Position numbers and translations under genes: made by a program | Part shown: in pieces, positions 45,420 through 58,240 of the stretch | Layout of the letters: the number at the start of each line of letters is the position of its first letter | Position numbering within the stretch: position 1 is the stretch's first letter | Origin: Siphonodentalium dalli | Taxonomy: Eukaryota > Mollusca > Scaphopoda > Gadilida > Siphonodentaliidae | DNA: 64,000 nucleotides | Direction: 5' to 3' | Assembly: GCA_032622095.1 (NCBI GenBank) | Contig: CP136061.1 | Span: forward strand, 10,619,287-10,683,286 | The notes under the pieces: generated by a model | What the model was told of the DNA's origin: nothing | Seen by the model: the letters and a program-made list of their open reading frames with translations, nothing else | Database searches by the model: none

Positions 45420-47880
45420 TTTTCTAATGTATTAGCTAATTGCACTTTAGCGTAAGTGAATTACAATTAAGCGTAATGTATTACACTCGGGTGTAATGCA
45501 CACATATAAAGCGTACTTCACTTTCGCTTAACAGTATGATGTAGATACAGCATTACTCCTATGAGTAATATAATTATGACTAGTGTGCTTAAAGGTACTC
45601 AATCCGTAAAGAGGGTCCCCATCTCAACAGATTTCAACAACAACAATCCGATCAGATGGCCCTATATTACTATGTCTTTGGCTTTGGGGGTAAAAAGTAT
45701 TTGATTCGAGTCGAGAAACCCATCAAACAAAGCTCAGAGTTATTAGATATTGATTTTTGAAATTTGTTATTAACTCGAGATGAGTACTAATATCTGCCGT
45801 AATCTGCTCTGGATGTGGATGCTCTATTCAAACAGACAAGGATGGATAACTCTAAATCAAGTGGTAATTTTAACCCAATTTTGACTGAGTTCTGTGCCAG
45901 ATAGTGTTCCCAATAATGAAACATAATAGATTTCTAAAATCGATATCTAACAAATCTGAGCGTTGATGGGTGACTTCCTCGACTCGAATCAAATATTTTG
46001 ACCCCCGAAGCCCTTGAAATAGTAATTGAGAGGAGTTTTATCGGATTGAGTACCTTTAAGCGTAATTGATTTAAGTGTGCTTATAAGCGTAATTGATTTA
46101 CGCTGAAGCTCACTGGTCATTTATTTTCATTGATAGATTAATTACACTTAATCGTAAATGAATTATGCTTAAGCGATTATACGAGAAGCCGTTTTTACAT
46201 TTATTCTGATTCTGCTTAATCGCAAATCATTTACGCTCAAGTGTAAATCATTTGCACTTAAGAGCAAATCATTTATACTTAAATACAAATCACATGCGCT
46301 TTAGCGGAAATATATGGGAGGCCCTTTTCACATTTATTATATATTTGCGCTTAAGCGCAAATATTTGTGCTTAAGCGTAAATCATTTGCGCTTAAGCACA
46401 CATGTGTCTATCAATTTATTTCCGTTTAAGCGCAAATATCTAACACTCCCTTACATCCCTCTGATGTGAATGGTTGAGTCCATATCATATAATATTATCA
46501 TGGGCCGATAGTAGTAGCCCCATACAGACTCGAAGTTTAATAAAAAACATATTTCCATATGCATATCAGCATCTCTGTCCCTGGTGTCCCAATATTTGGT
46601 GCCTCACTCCCAGAGTTCATGTATATTTTATTATCTCCTGCACAGATATATACCATTTCCATGGCCATAAATAGGGAATTAGGGGTTACTGGGGTTTGCT
46701 GCCCTCATATGGTGTACTCATTGACTTGAAGTAAGGGCAAAACCCCTATTTTCATAATATCAGCATCCCTGTCCCCAAGAATTTGTGTCTCCATCCCAGA
46801 GATATAGTACATTTTATAAAAAGAGACATATCCTACACAGATCTATATAATTTCCATGGGCATAAAACAGATCTTGTGGTTTCTGGGGATTGTTTCCCTC
46901 ATATGGTGGGGCTATATCAACTTTAGTGATGTGCTTAGGCCTGTGCCATGTAAAACTAATTCAGGGGGGATCAATGCATATTGATTTTTATTTGCGCTTA
47001 AGTGCAAATGATTTGCGTTTAAGCGCAAATATGATGTATTTGCTTAAGTGCAAATGATAGAAGTTATTTGCGGTTAAGCGTAAATAAATAATAAATGTGA
47101 AAAGGGCCTCCCATATAATATATCACATTTATGGCAATTTTATGCTAAAGCGCAAATATATTATTAGACACATATTTTTTGCGCTTGGGCGCAATTGATT
47201 TACACTAATAAATAATATATTTGAAAAGGCTGTCTCCCATGCGATTTCCTCTAAACTCAAATTTACTCTGGCGATGAGACATCAATCAAACATCGGTTTA
47301 GACTCCCCCAAATACTATGAGATGGATTCAATTATTCAGACAGAGGAAATCAGTTGGACTTAGGTAATTGTTTAAGCATTATTCATTTTAATTATGCTTA
47401 AGTGTAAATGAGTTCCGCGCTTAAGCGTAAATGAAGTACGTAAATTCATATACACTCTCATTGAACTCCCCTCAAGCTGACATGGATGCAACCGCATTAC
47501 TAATGCCAGTAACCTACATCAGGTTATACCAATAGACATGAGGTATATGAGGAGCCAAATTAACATTTAATAAATAATAGAGCTTAAGCGATATAATTGA
47601 GCTTAAGCGATATAATAAGGGAAGATATAATTGCGATTAAGTTCAATAATGAAAAATCTAATTATATATATGCACTTAAGTGTAATTAGAGATTCCTTGA
47701 TTGGGGGGGGGGCTTTAGCTCAATTATTTATTAAATGTTAATTTGGCTTCCTCCCATAGATGTGAGATAGCTGATGAACCCAATTACACTTAAGCGTAAT
47801 TCAAATGTATTACGCTTATCGTAAGTTAATTATGCTTAAGTGTAAACAATTTATGCTTAAGTGTAATTAGCTACTATAAA
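45420..47880. repeat. Block 1 of a self-complementary 21-bp repeat with CTTAAG core
   Basis: Dozens of copies of GCGCTTAAGCGCAAAT and variants occur singly and in runs. At 46208-46312 about five units follow one another with a 21-bp period (CTTAAGCGCAAATCATTTGCG type). Each unit is a near-perfect palindrome, so both strands carry the same motif. Non-repeat segments in between (46460-46700, 46720-46980) recur in inverted orientation at 56440-56830. A G run (47703-47712) lies near the right end. Confidence 0.9.
45590..46062. mobile_element. Foldback element with 140-175-bp arms
   Basis: The left arm (45590-45765) and right arm (45925-46062) are inverted: GCTTAAAGGTACTCAATCCG against CGGATTGAGTACCTTTAAGC, and GTATTTGATTCGAGTCGAG against CTCGACTCGAATCAAATA. 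They differ by an internal replaced segment. A third copy of the right-arm sequence at 61945-62210 carries a tandem expansion. Confidence 0.88.
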
Positions 47881-49600
47881 CTTACTCTGGGACAAGGGGA
47901 GTACTCTAAATTGTTCTTTCGACCAGCTTTTTCAACCAATTAAAAAACATTCTCATTTATTTTGAAACTAATGAAAGACAATGGTATAACTTTTTACTGG
48001 TAATATTCATTATAAACTTGTACAAATCTGAAAACAAACAAAATTTTAATATTTAAGAAATTTAGAGTTCCCTCTCTCACAGCAGCAACCACTATGCCAG
48101 GAAGACCAATCGATCTAGTACAGCCCGATTGGGCTATTATAATTTATAGATCGATCGGTGGTTCATGCACTCTCTGCATTTGAAATATTGCTAATAATTT
48201 CCATTTACAGCAGGGGGGGGGTTCTGCAAAAGAACTCCGTATATATGGGTGGGTGGTCCAGAAACGGAAAAAAATGGTGCTTGAATTTTTTTTCCAAAAT
48301 GAGTTTTTTTCAAACAATTTACAAGTGCTGATCATGTAATGTTGTTTGTAAGCATGTTAGTACCATGCTTGTTGGTATAGGGCTATATAGGCAGCTAAAG
48401 TGACTCTTTAGACTCGGATTTAGCAACATTCTGGATTTCACAGTATCCCGGACCACTTCACAGTTCTCCACCGTATTAATGTTCAGGAAACTTATGATCA
48501 ACGGAAGAAATATTTAGTAACAAAATTAATATATTACCCAGTTGTATTATCTGAATAAAAGTAATACAACAAAAAAACTCTATCACAAATTGGATACTAC
48601 ATGGTAAATCCTCAATGATGACTACTAGTAGATATCATTAACCTGATTGTTGCATAACATGAAATTGAAAATGGTATCTCATAAATTGAAATAAATTGTC
48701 TGAAATACTGTCTTGTTCTGACATGTAATCAAATTCATTCCTTCTGGTTATTTCTCATCTTGAATGATTGCTAGTACTGTTAATTTGCAACAATTATCCA
48801 AATAAAACTGAATTGGTTATGATGAATGACATTACTGTTTAGTGCTCAGACAATCCCAGTTGAAGGTGACGCTATTCTCATTGAATTTCCGAACTTCATC
48901 TGGGAGCTTTACTGCTTAACAAGACGAAACTAAAATACTAATTGTATACCGTTGTCACTTACAAATAGATGAACTGAAATAATGTGATGCATTCAGATGC
49001 ATTGAGAAATGACATTCAATTCTTCATTCTGGTCTATCACCATACCAAACCACATCAAAATTTGACAACCGACACTTAACTTATATTGCAAAAACTTTGT
49101 ATGGACTGAATTTCATATAGTCTAACAGGGCCCATATCTCTGGTAGGCATTGGTGGTTACAACCCGCGATATTATGCATATTCGTCCCCCATTTCTGGTC
49201 CGTCACCATGCCATAGGGCAGCAAATATGACAACTGACTCTTGAGTTAAAATTCAAAATGTTTGTACGGACAGACGGCTCAAGACATCAACTATATACCC
49301 GCCGACTAATATCGGACAGTATAATAACAATATATCTATGTATATACATAACCAAAAAACAATTCCTCTCCCCACCCATCCCGTTGGATAAGACTAAAGA
49401 GTTCTTTGATCATGCACATATAATTGTGGAACCCCTGACCTGTTTACCACTATTACACTGGCCAGTGTTCTCTGTCAGACACAACACACTCGATATATTA
49501 AGGCTATATTGGGTCAAGGGCAATTTATGACAAATAGTGTACACAATGCTTAATTAATATTGTCGTTAGATACTGAAAACACCAGGAAACACATGGAAAT
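47881..49600. other. No gene recognised
   Basis: AT-rich sequence with short frames (for example 90 codons at 49258-49530) and no domain. A small inverted repeat with CAATCGATCTAGTACAGCCC / ATAGATCGATCGGTG lies at 48106-48164. Confidence 0.4.
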
Positions 49601-50447
49601 ACTGTTTCTATCATAATAATTTCAGGACTGTGTGTAAACAGTAAATAAGTGATAACCGTAAACAAAATACATGATCACCGTTTATTTTATGTTTACTTGG
49701 CAACCAAAATTATAATGGTAGAAACCGTCAAAAATAATTGGTTTTCGTATAATATAAGATTTGACAAATTGCCAAAAAGAACCCATATACATGTACATGT
49801 ATGTTTGTGGGAAGGTATGACAACCATAATATATAAATTTGATAGCCTGTAGTATGCGAGTTATTATCTGAATTTTTGTTCTGGAAATGGAATCTGGTGG
49901 CATCTGTTTCAGACCGTATAGCATCCTGAGTCTAAAGACTTTTATAATTAGCCCTTTAATATATCAATGGATTGGTAATTATGATCAAAATCAATTTATG
50001 ACTCGAGTCCCAAATTAATTTTCATTATAATCACATGTCGATCTTGGAAAACCAAATTAATTCATGTGTTGTATATATTTTGTTGAGTATGGTTATGTTA
50101 CAATAAATGGGTGGATTTAGGTTACAGTACCCCTTAAGGGTTGCGTAAGTATGTTGTATGGCACATTTATAAATAAATTGTGCAAAACAAGGAATTTTTT
50201 TGTCAAAACAAAAATTGGTTTTTATCAGAACCAAAAATTGGTTTCATATATAAAACCAATTTGGGTTTTTATCAAAACAAGTTGGCGCTTGGTATTTGGT
50301 TTTGATCAAAACCTAATTTGGCTACATATATGGGACAAAGTTCAAGACCAATTTTTTTTAAACCAAAACGTTTAAGAATGGAATAATCATCGTTTTTAAA
50401 CCGCGCGGGGTTAGATGCATTAGAGATAGCAAGTTGGAGACACGAAT
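49601..50447 (+). repeat. 850-bp direct duplication, copy A
   Basis: It matches 53168-54020 along its whole length with few differences (about 97 percent by eye over the first 400 bp), beginning at ACTGTTTCTATCATAATAAT. It ends with a single monomer of the 62-bp satellite (50388-50447). Frames inside it are duplicated but carry no domain. A G run with GGGTCCCC follows (50560-50640) outside the duplication. Confidence 0.92.
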
Positions 50448-50697
50448 ACAGTATATTTTTCGTTTTTCTGATCTGTGTGTACCAATTAGTAAGGCAGTTA
50501 ACACAGTTATTGAAGAACGGCTTAAAAAAAACCTCTGAAATTTTGATAAAACATGAGAAACAGGGGGGGGGGGGTGGGTCCCCAAAAATTTGCAGGAAAA
50601 AAATATTTTTTTTGCAAAAATGGGGTGGTGGGTCCCTCGAGGTCGGAAAAAACTTTTTGGGCCCTATATGTGCAAATATTTTTCCATGCATGCAGCT

Positions 50698-52292
50698 AAT
50701 CGGTTATTCGTTTAGTATTAACATGCTTGGATTTTGTATATAGACCACACATGCCAGACGGCGTATCAACGATTTGTCATAATCATGTTTATTTTACAGA
50801 CTTGAAATTATGACTCGTTCCCACTCGAGTAGACCGTTACGCGACAATGAAACCGAATCATCTTATTGGATATACATATATCGTATTGCTCCAAATTATG
50901 CAATTCTGGCTTTTTTTAGAGTCATCAGATAAAATTGTAACGATTCTATGTTAACACACTAAAAATCCGAACATATATGTACACACAAACACAACAAGGT
51001 TACTGCTATTTATAACAAACACTTCACTGTGGAACATGTGTATACTGCCATGATCGTTATGTGCACATGTAAATTGCACTATAGTTTATAACTTTTCTCA
51101 TTTAGCCCTAGGACCACATATTTAGTGGGCATAATATTTACACAAGACTTCAGTATGTTATCGTATAGGTTGCATATACTGTAATTGATATGTATGTTTA
51201 ACTGAAATGAATCTTATCTCCGTCCTGAGTTTGGTTTATGGTTCTAACAAAAATTGGTATAGATGTTCAGCGTCAAATCGCATCTGACTTTCCCTAACGC
51301 TTCGTCTATGGGCACAATTTCCAATGGCGCATCTGATTCAGACATGGTATGTCATAATACTAAATTGGAGATGCCACAACATATCCGCGCAACACACAAG
51401 GGACCGGGCGAATTGACTGATTACGGGATCAATTATAATTTTATTATGATTTTATGCGGACTGGTTGTTTTTGCTTTGTTCACAGACAGAGATAATTGTT
51501 GTGATTATAGCTCCACTCGTACAAACTTTCACGAGGCCCGATGATGAGTATAACGTGTCATTCATCATAAATTTATTTGTCTTCGGGGAGAGTACTTGTT
51601 TTGTTGGGCGGAGTCTTAACCTCTGTCAAACCATTCAACAGAGAAAAATGGACACCATAGCAAACTGTGGCGGTCAGACGAGCAATTTCCAATGATAATT
51701 CTTATACAAAACATCACAGGAAAAAAGATAAATATGTATACGTGCTCTATCCGCGAACATACTAGGCTACATCCGAAAACCACATGTTCTGTCGTTTAGT
51801 CGGCTAATTCATCCACTCGGTTATAGTGATGTGACCGTGGTGTGTTGGTGTAACATAACACTTCCCCAGATATATATATGAGTTTGTTTAAACATGGTGT
51901 TATAAGTTGGTAAGCTGACTACATATGCTACATAGACACAATACAGAGGCCCCTCGACATCCAGATAAGAAGGCACACACGTGTGCCACACATAGCACAT
52001 TGTGATGATACACGTACGGATGTTTAAGGTTAACATATAATCGTTACAATATTATCTGATGACTCTTAAAAAGCCAGAATTGCATAATTTGGAGCAATAC
52101 GATATATGAATATTCGATCAGATGATTCGGTTTCATTGTCGCGGAACGGTCTACTCGAGTGGGAACGAGTCATAAAGTCTGTAAAATAAACATGATTATA
52201 ACAAATCGTTGATACGCCGTAGCGTGTCGTCCGGCATGTGTGGTCTATATACAAACTCCAAGCATGTTAATACTAAACGAATATCCGATTAG
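50698..52292. mobile_element. Inverted-repeat element, about 260-bp arms and 1.07-kb centre
   Basis: Left arm 50698-50955 and right arm 52030-52292 are reverse complements with modest divergence. Examples are AATCGGTTATTCGTTTAGTA against TACTAAACGAATATCCGATT, and GACTCGTTCCCACTCGAGTA against its complement. The centre holds a 93-codon frame (51263-51544) with a hydrophobic stretch (FIMILCGLVVFALF) and no transposase signature. The element lies between the two copies of the 850-bp duplication. Confidence 0.88.
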
Positions 52293-53167
52293 GTGCATCC
52301 ATGCAAACGGCAGCATTCACGTGCGTGTGATCAAGGCATCGCGCTATCATTCATTCACGTTCTTGAAATCGCAAATCTGAATGCTGAGATGGATGTTCAA
52401 TTAATTTCAATTGAAACACATTCATAATATATATGCACACACTATTTCGAATATGTTATGGATTCATATTTCAGATGACATTCGCAGTCCAATTTACCAG
52501 TCTCAGATACACATAAAAACGCTCGAAAACGCATCAGAACTCCTTAAGTAATACGCATATTTACTGCACAGAAACTCGGCGTTTGGCGCATCTTCATCTG
52601 TGCCGTTCGCATCTTTCTGGACCGACAGTGGTTCCTTCATATCGCGCGGATATTGAGAACGACAGGGATTTTTTAAATTCTGTCAAATCGTATGCTTCAT
52701 TGACAGATTCAACTATATACCGGCATTTGTTTTGTAAGCGTGGGAGTCCAGGAACTATACCAGTGAATGGATGTTCTTGAAAATTTGAGTGAGCAAAAGT
52801 AAAAACACCATTGAAAAAATTCGCCAAAAAAAAATTAATGGTCTGATCTGGGAAACTAAATGACAACTAGTGGATAAATACTCCTGCTTCGTGTGGACAT
52901 ACACATACGATGATCGATGTCCGTATTACGATGAGAAACAAACATATCCCCATATCATATACGTGAAAATGATTTTCCCATATTCTCGGTTTTGGCGATA
53001 CCCTCGGTCTTAGCGATACCACGTACACGGGGGTGAGAAGGGTGTGATGATCTATATATTAAGTGTTAATTCGTTGCAACTGTTGCAATGGTGAGGTGTG
53101 CACATAAATTAGGAATATACACTGCTGTGGAAGAATGTCTAGGATGACAATTATTCCTGCTGGACCA
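52293..53167. other. No gene established; one open stretch on both strands
   Basis: At 52594-52790 both strands are open. The minus reading (HPFTGIVPGLPRLQNKCRYI, VNEAYDLTEFKKSLSFSI) has coding-like composition but I do not recognise it. Confidence 0.3.
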
Positions 53168-54020
53168 ACTGTTTCTATCATAATAATTTCAGGACTGTGT
53201 GTAAACAGTAAATAAGTGATAACCGTAAACAAAATACATGGTCACCGTTTATTTTATGTTTACTTGGCAACCAAAATTATAATGGTAGAAACCGTCAACA
53301 ATAATTGGTTTTCGTATAATATAAGATTTGACAAATTGCCAACAAGAACCCATATACATGTACATGTATGTTTGTGGGAAGGTATGACAACCATAATATA
53401 GAAATTTGATAGCCTGTAGTATGCGAGTTATTATATGAATTTTTGTTCTGGAAATGGAATCTGGTGGCATCTGTTTCAGACTGTATAGCATCCTGATTCT
53501 ACAGCCTTTTATAATTAGCCCTTTAATATATAAATGGATTGGTAATTATGATCAAAATCAATTTATGACTCGAGTCCCAAATTAATTTTCATTATAATCA
53601 CATGTCGATCTTGGAAAACCAAATTAATTCATGTGTTGTATATATTTTGTTGAGTATGGTTATGTTACAATAAATGGGTGGATTTAGGTTACAGTACCCC
53701 TTAAGAGTTGCGTAAGTATGTTGTATGGCACATTTATAAATAAATTGTGCAAAACAAGGACATTTTTGGTCAAAACAAAAATTGGTTTTCATCAGAACCA
53801 AAAATTGGTTTCATATATAAAACCAATTTGGGTTTTTATCAAAACAAGTTGGCGCTTGGTATTTGGTTTTGATCAAAACCTAATTTGGTTACATATATGG
53901 GACAAAGTTCAAAACCAATTTTTTTTTTAAACCAAAACGTTTAAGAATGCAATATTGAATCACCGTTTTTAAACCGCGCGGGGTTAGATGCATTAGAGAT
54001 AGCAAGTTGGAGACACGAAT
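53168..54020 (+). repeat. 850-bp direct duplication, copy B
   Basis: Second copy of 49601-50447. Differences are scattered substitutions and short indels (for example CAATATTGAATCACCG for GAATAATCATCG near the end). Its right end runs straight into the amplified 62-bp satellite. Confidence 0.92.
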
Positions 54021-55328
54021 CATCGTTTATTAAACCGCGACGGGGTTAAATGCATTATAAAAAATAGCAAGTTGGAGACACGCATCACCGTTTATTAAAC
54101 CGCGATGGGTTTAGATGCATTAGAGATAGCAAGTTGGAGACACGAATCGTTGTTTACTAAACTGCGGCGGGGTTAGATGCATTTGAAATAGCAAGTTGCA
54201 GGCACGAATCGTCGTTTATTAAACCGCGGCGGGGTTAGATGCATTAGAGATAGCAAGTTGGAGACACGAATAATCGTTTATTAAACCGCGGCGGGGTTAA
54301 ATGCATTAGAGATAGCAAGTTGGAGACCCGAATCATCGTTTATTAAACCGCGGCGGGGTTAGATGCATTAGAAATCGCAAGTTGGAGACACGAATCATCG
54401 TTTATTAAACCGCGGCGGGGTTAGATGCATTAGAGATAGCAAGTTGGAGACACGAGTCATCGTTTATTAAACCGCGGCGGGGTTAAATGCATTAGAGATA
54501 GCAAGTTGGAGACCCGAATCATCGTTTATTAAACCGCGGCGGGGTTAGATGCATTAGAAATCGCAAGTTGGAGACACGAATCATCGTTTATTAAACCGCG
54601 GCGGGGTTAGATGCATTAGAGATAGCAAGTTGGAGACACGAGTCGTCGTTTATTAAACCGCGGCGGGGTTAGATGCATTAGAAATCGCAAGTTGGAGACA
54701 CGAATCATCGTTTATTAAACCGCGGCGGGGTTAGATGCATTAGAACTAGCAAGTTGGAGACACGAATCATCGTTTATTAAACCGCGGCGGGGTTAGATGC
54801 ATTAGAGATAGCAAGTTGGAGACCCGAATCATCGTTTATTAAACCGCGGCGGGGTTAGATGCATTAGAAATCGCAAGTTGGAGACACGAATCATCGTTTA
54901 TTAAACCGCGGCGGGGTTAGATGCATTAGAGATAGCAAGTTGGAGACACGAGTCGTCGTTTATTAAACCGCGGCGGGGTTAGATGCATTAGAAATCGCAA
55001 GTTGGAGATACGAATCATCGTTTATTAAACCGCGGCGGGGTTAGATGCATTAGAACTAGCAAGTTGGAGACACGAATCATCGTTTATTAAACCGCGGCGG
55101 GGTTAGATGCATTAGAGATAGCAAGTTGGAGACACGAGTCGTCGTTTATTAAACCGCGGCGGGGTTAGATGCATTAGAAATCGCAAGTTGGAGACACGAA
55201 TCATCGTTTATTAAACCGCGGCGGGGTTAGATGCATTAGAACTAGCAAGTTGCAGGCACGAATCGTCGTTTATTAAACCGCAACGGAGTTAAATACATTA
55301 TAAATAGCAAGTTGGAGAGACGCATCAC
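53958..55328. repeat. 62-bp satellite array, 22 units
   Basis: The unit contains CGTTTATTAAACCGCGGCGG, GGTTAGATGCATTAGAGATA and GCAAGTTGGAGACACGAATC, with a nested palindrome TTTATTAAA and a CCGCGG site. Variants fall into classes: GAGATAGC, GAAATCGC or GAACTAGC in the middle, and GACACG, GACCCG or GCAGGCACG near the end. The order of classes is periodic. Edge units are the most diverged. A single related monomer sits at 50388-50447. Confidence 0.96.
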
Positions 55329-56359
55329 CGCAATAACAACATGCACCGGATAATGAACACGTAACGGGTGCCATCTTCGCAACCAAACGTGATGGTTAAA
55401 TCAATGTCACCTACTTCACATTCCGAGAGAGGTGAGAGGGCCAAATAGAGAGAGAGGGTGGTGAACGAGTGGGATAGATAGAGAGAGGATATAAATACAG
55501 AGATAGGGGCATAGAGATAGTGTGTGTGGGTGAGGGCGAGTTGGTGATGGTGTGTGAGGGTGTGTATATATGTGTGCGGAAAATAGATCACGAACTCACC
55601 TTTCCGTCAACGAAAGTACGAACTATCTCTCAGATCTGGTAGAGTAGTTTGGCTACAAATAGCGTGACTGAGATACCAGGTGGGTATTTGAACATTATAT
55701 AGGAGAGTGCGTGACATACAATACATTATGCTGGTGTCATAATGGCGACATCCAATCAAACCGCACGTTCTCTCCATGGCGTCACCTTGAGCTCAATGCA
55801 TCGGTGGAAATAACTGTAATCACGTACCCGGATGTTAAGTACAACGTGTCAGTTATTCAGAAAACTGAAGCGACCAATGATAGAAAATCATGTTCTTATT
55901 CAATGAAACCATTCTAAGACCACTCTCCATTACTGGAAAAATCCATGCATCCTGTTTTTACTCTACACATGCACATATTTTTACATATTGCTAATACGGG
56001 ACACAGTTATCATGTTAAAGTGGGCATTTTACCTTTATAACCTGTTATAACCATAAATATTTGTGTTTTTAAAGGTTTTGTCACTGGTTTTGTTGGCATT
56101 TTTTTTCAGCCATATCTTTGTTTGTTTATTTTTTTTTTGTGGGTGAACTTGATCAGCGTTCTCTCAGTTCAGGTGCAGACACAATGAGTGATCCTTACCC
56201 TGCCAACAGCACATTATTTAGTAGAATTTACAAGATTTTCATCAATTTTGGGGGTGGGTGTCCCAGACCTGGGTGGAAAAAACTTACGCTCCCGGGGTGG
56301 TGGGTCCCCAAAACTGAAAACACAAAATTTCCACCTTGTATCCGTAACTTTTTTTCCTG
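55329..56359. other. No gene established; purine-rich tract and open stretches
   Basis: A GAGAGAGGGTGGTGAACGAG-type tract lies at 55425-55530. A minus-strand stretch next to the satellite reads GDIDLTITFGCEDGTRYVFI between AG and GT dinucleotides (about 55347-55411). A plus frame at 55711-55917 reads VEITVITYPDVKYNVSVIQ. Neither is recognised. A G/T-rich patch (56245-56320) resembles 50560-50640. Confidence 0.3.
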
Positions 56360-57190
56360 ATCCCCACGGCTTAAGCACAAATCATTTGCGATTAAGCGCA
56401 AATAGATCATAATTGCGCCTAATGGCAAATCATTTGCGCTTAATCGCAAATAAAAATTAATATGCATTGATCTCCTTGAATTAATTTTAAATGGCACAGG
56501 CCTAAACAAATCACTCAAGTCTGTGTAGGCCCACCATACGAGGGAAGCAATCCCCAGTAACCCCTAAATACCTTTTATGACCATGAACATGTTATAGATC
56601 TGTGCAGGATATGTCTCTTTTATAAAATATACTAGAGCTCTGGACGTGGGCCACCAATTATTGGGACACCAGGGACAGAGATGCTGATATACATATGGAA
56701 ACATGTTTGTTCTTCAACTTTCGAGTCTGTATGTGGCTACTACTATGGGCTCATAATAATATACTATGAGATGGACTCCATCTTTCTCAATCAGAGGGAC
56801 GTAAGAGAGTGTTAGGTAGTTGCGCTTAAGCGCAAATGATTTACGCTTAACCGCAAATAAATTGATAGACACATATTTGCACATAAGTGCAAATGAATTG
56901 CGCTTAAGCACAAATTATTTATTCTTAATCTCAAATAAATAATAAATGTGAAAAGTGTCTCCCATATTGAATGATGTATTCAGGTCTGTGACATTTAAAA
57001 TTATTTCATGGGGGATCATGCAATGCATATGAATTTTTATTTGCGCTTAAGAGTAAATATGATCTATTGGCGCTTAAGCGAAAATGATCTGCGATAAAGC
57101 ATAATTAATTTGCGCTTAAGTGCAAATGATTTGTTCTTCACCGCAAATGGTTTGTGCTTAAGTACAAATATTTGCACTGAGCACAAATGA
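56360..57190. repeat. Block 2 of the self-complementary CTTAAG repeat
   Basis: Same palindromic unit as 45420-47880 (GCGCTTAAGCGCAAAT variants). The segments 56440-56560 and 56630-56830 are inverted copies of 46880-46990 and 46440-46640, including CAATATTTGGTGCC-type and TGATATACATATGGAAA-type blocks. A further direct-orientation copy of the AATGCATAT/TTTTTATTTGCGCTT part lies at 57010-57060. Confidence 0.9.
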
Positions 57191-58240
57191 CAGATTAACA
57201 AGTCCCAAAATGAATAATTCAATGGCATGAACAGTGATTTTCAGTTTCAGTGAACACACCAGATTCTACAATTCACTTGGATAGGATATGTTGTGACAGT
57301 AAGCTATATTCAATGGGTAACTTTTGGCAAAAACTGAAACAATCACTGCATGATTCCATATTTTCCATTTGTTTTTTGGCACGAAAATCATTGAAATGAT
57401 GATGATATTTCCAACTAATTCAGACTATTGTTCTTTAGTTTCCCCAAATATTATTTTGTTGACATATTCACACAACTGAATTAATTTAATGTTTATTTAT
57501 AAATATTTATAATCAATATGTTATCGCGATACCGCCCGATCACGAATTCACAACATATTGGGTTGTTTATAATTTATCCATAGTAACCTTAGTCGTCTTT
57601 TTCCGGTTTCGCGCACGGGTCGAATTGTTCGAAAATTTTGAACGAAATTCTCGGACGGATTCTACTGTATGGTCAAATACGTCTACCATTCCAGGCAATG
57701 ATTGTGTGTGAGAAATTGTTTGAAAAACGATTACACTGACTGAGACAGTTTCGAATGGTGATAATCAGTAACAGTATGAATTATGTTTTCCTCTGGTATA
57801 GTCTGTGATATCCACACAAAAATTACGTATTAACGGGTTTTCGCTTTTTCTTATACCGATGTTCAAAATGTATTTTGAAAAGATCATGGAAAATACTTCT
57901 TATCCGGCGCATATACGAATTCTGTACAGTCCATGCACGGACAATGAGATAAATGGTTAACAGAACGAGGGTGTGATCTAGAGACATCATAGCCAGCCTT
58001 TGATAAATATCTCCATCGCTTGTGAAAAATAACGAACGAAACATTGGCTATAGATCTGACACGTATCTCATCCCAGACCAAACACTGACACGTATCTCAT
58101 CCCAGACTAAAAACTTTTCCATAATATTTACACGAACACCACTTTGTATAATATATCTTATTGTTCGTTCACCACCTGCACTATTCCAATAAACATATTG
58201 TTGGTATTCTAATGTAGTTATTAACATGAATTGAATGGCT
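57191..58240. other. No gene recognised
   Basis: AT-rich sequence with a somewhat GC-richer patch at 57590-57670. Minus-strand frames at 57823-58347 have no domain. CTGACACGTATCTCATCCCA occurs twice (58057 and 58087). Confidence 0.4.

Noticed and set aside
49601-54020. LTR retrotransposon with 850-bp LTRs
   Set aside because: No TG...CA ends, primer-binding site, polypurine tract or gag/pol coding; the inner region is an inverted-repeat element.
54000-55328. CRISPR array (regular 62-bp repeats)
   Set aside because: The units are directly tandem with no unique spacers, and the context is eukaryotic.
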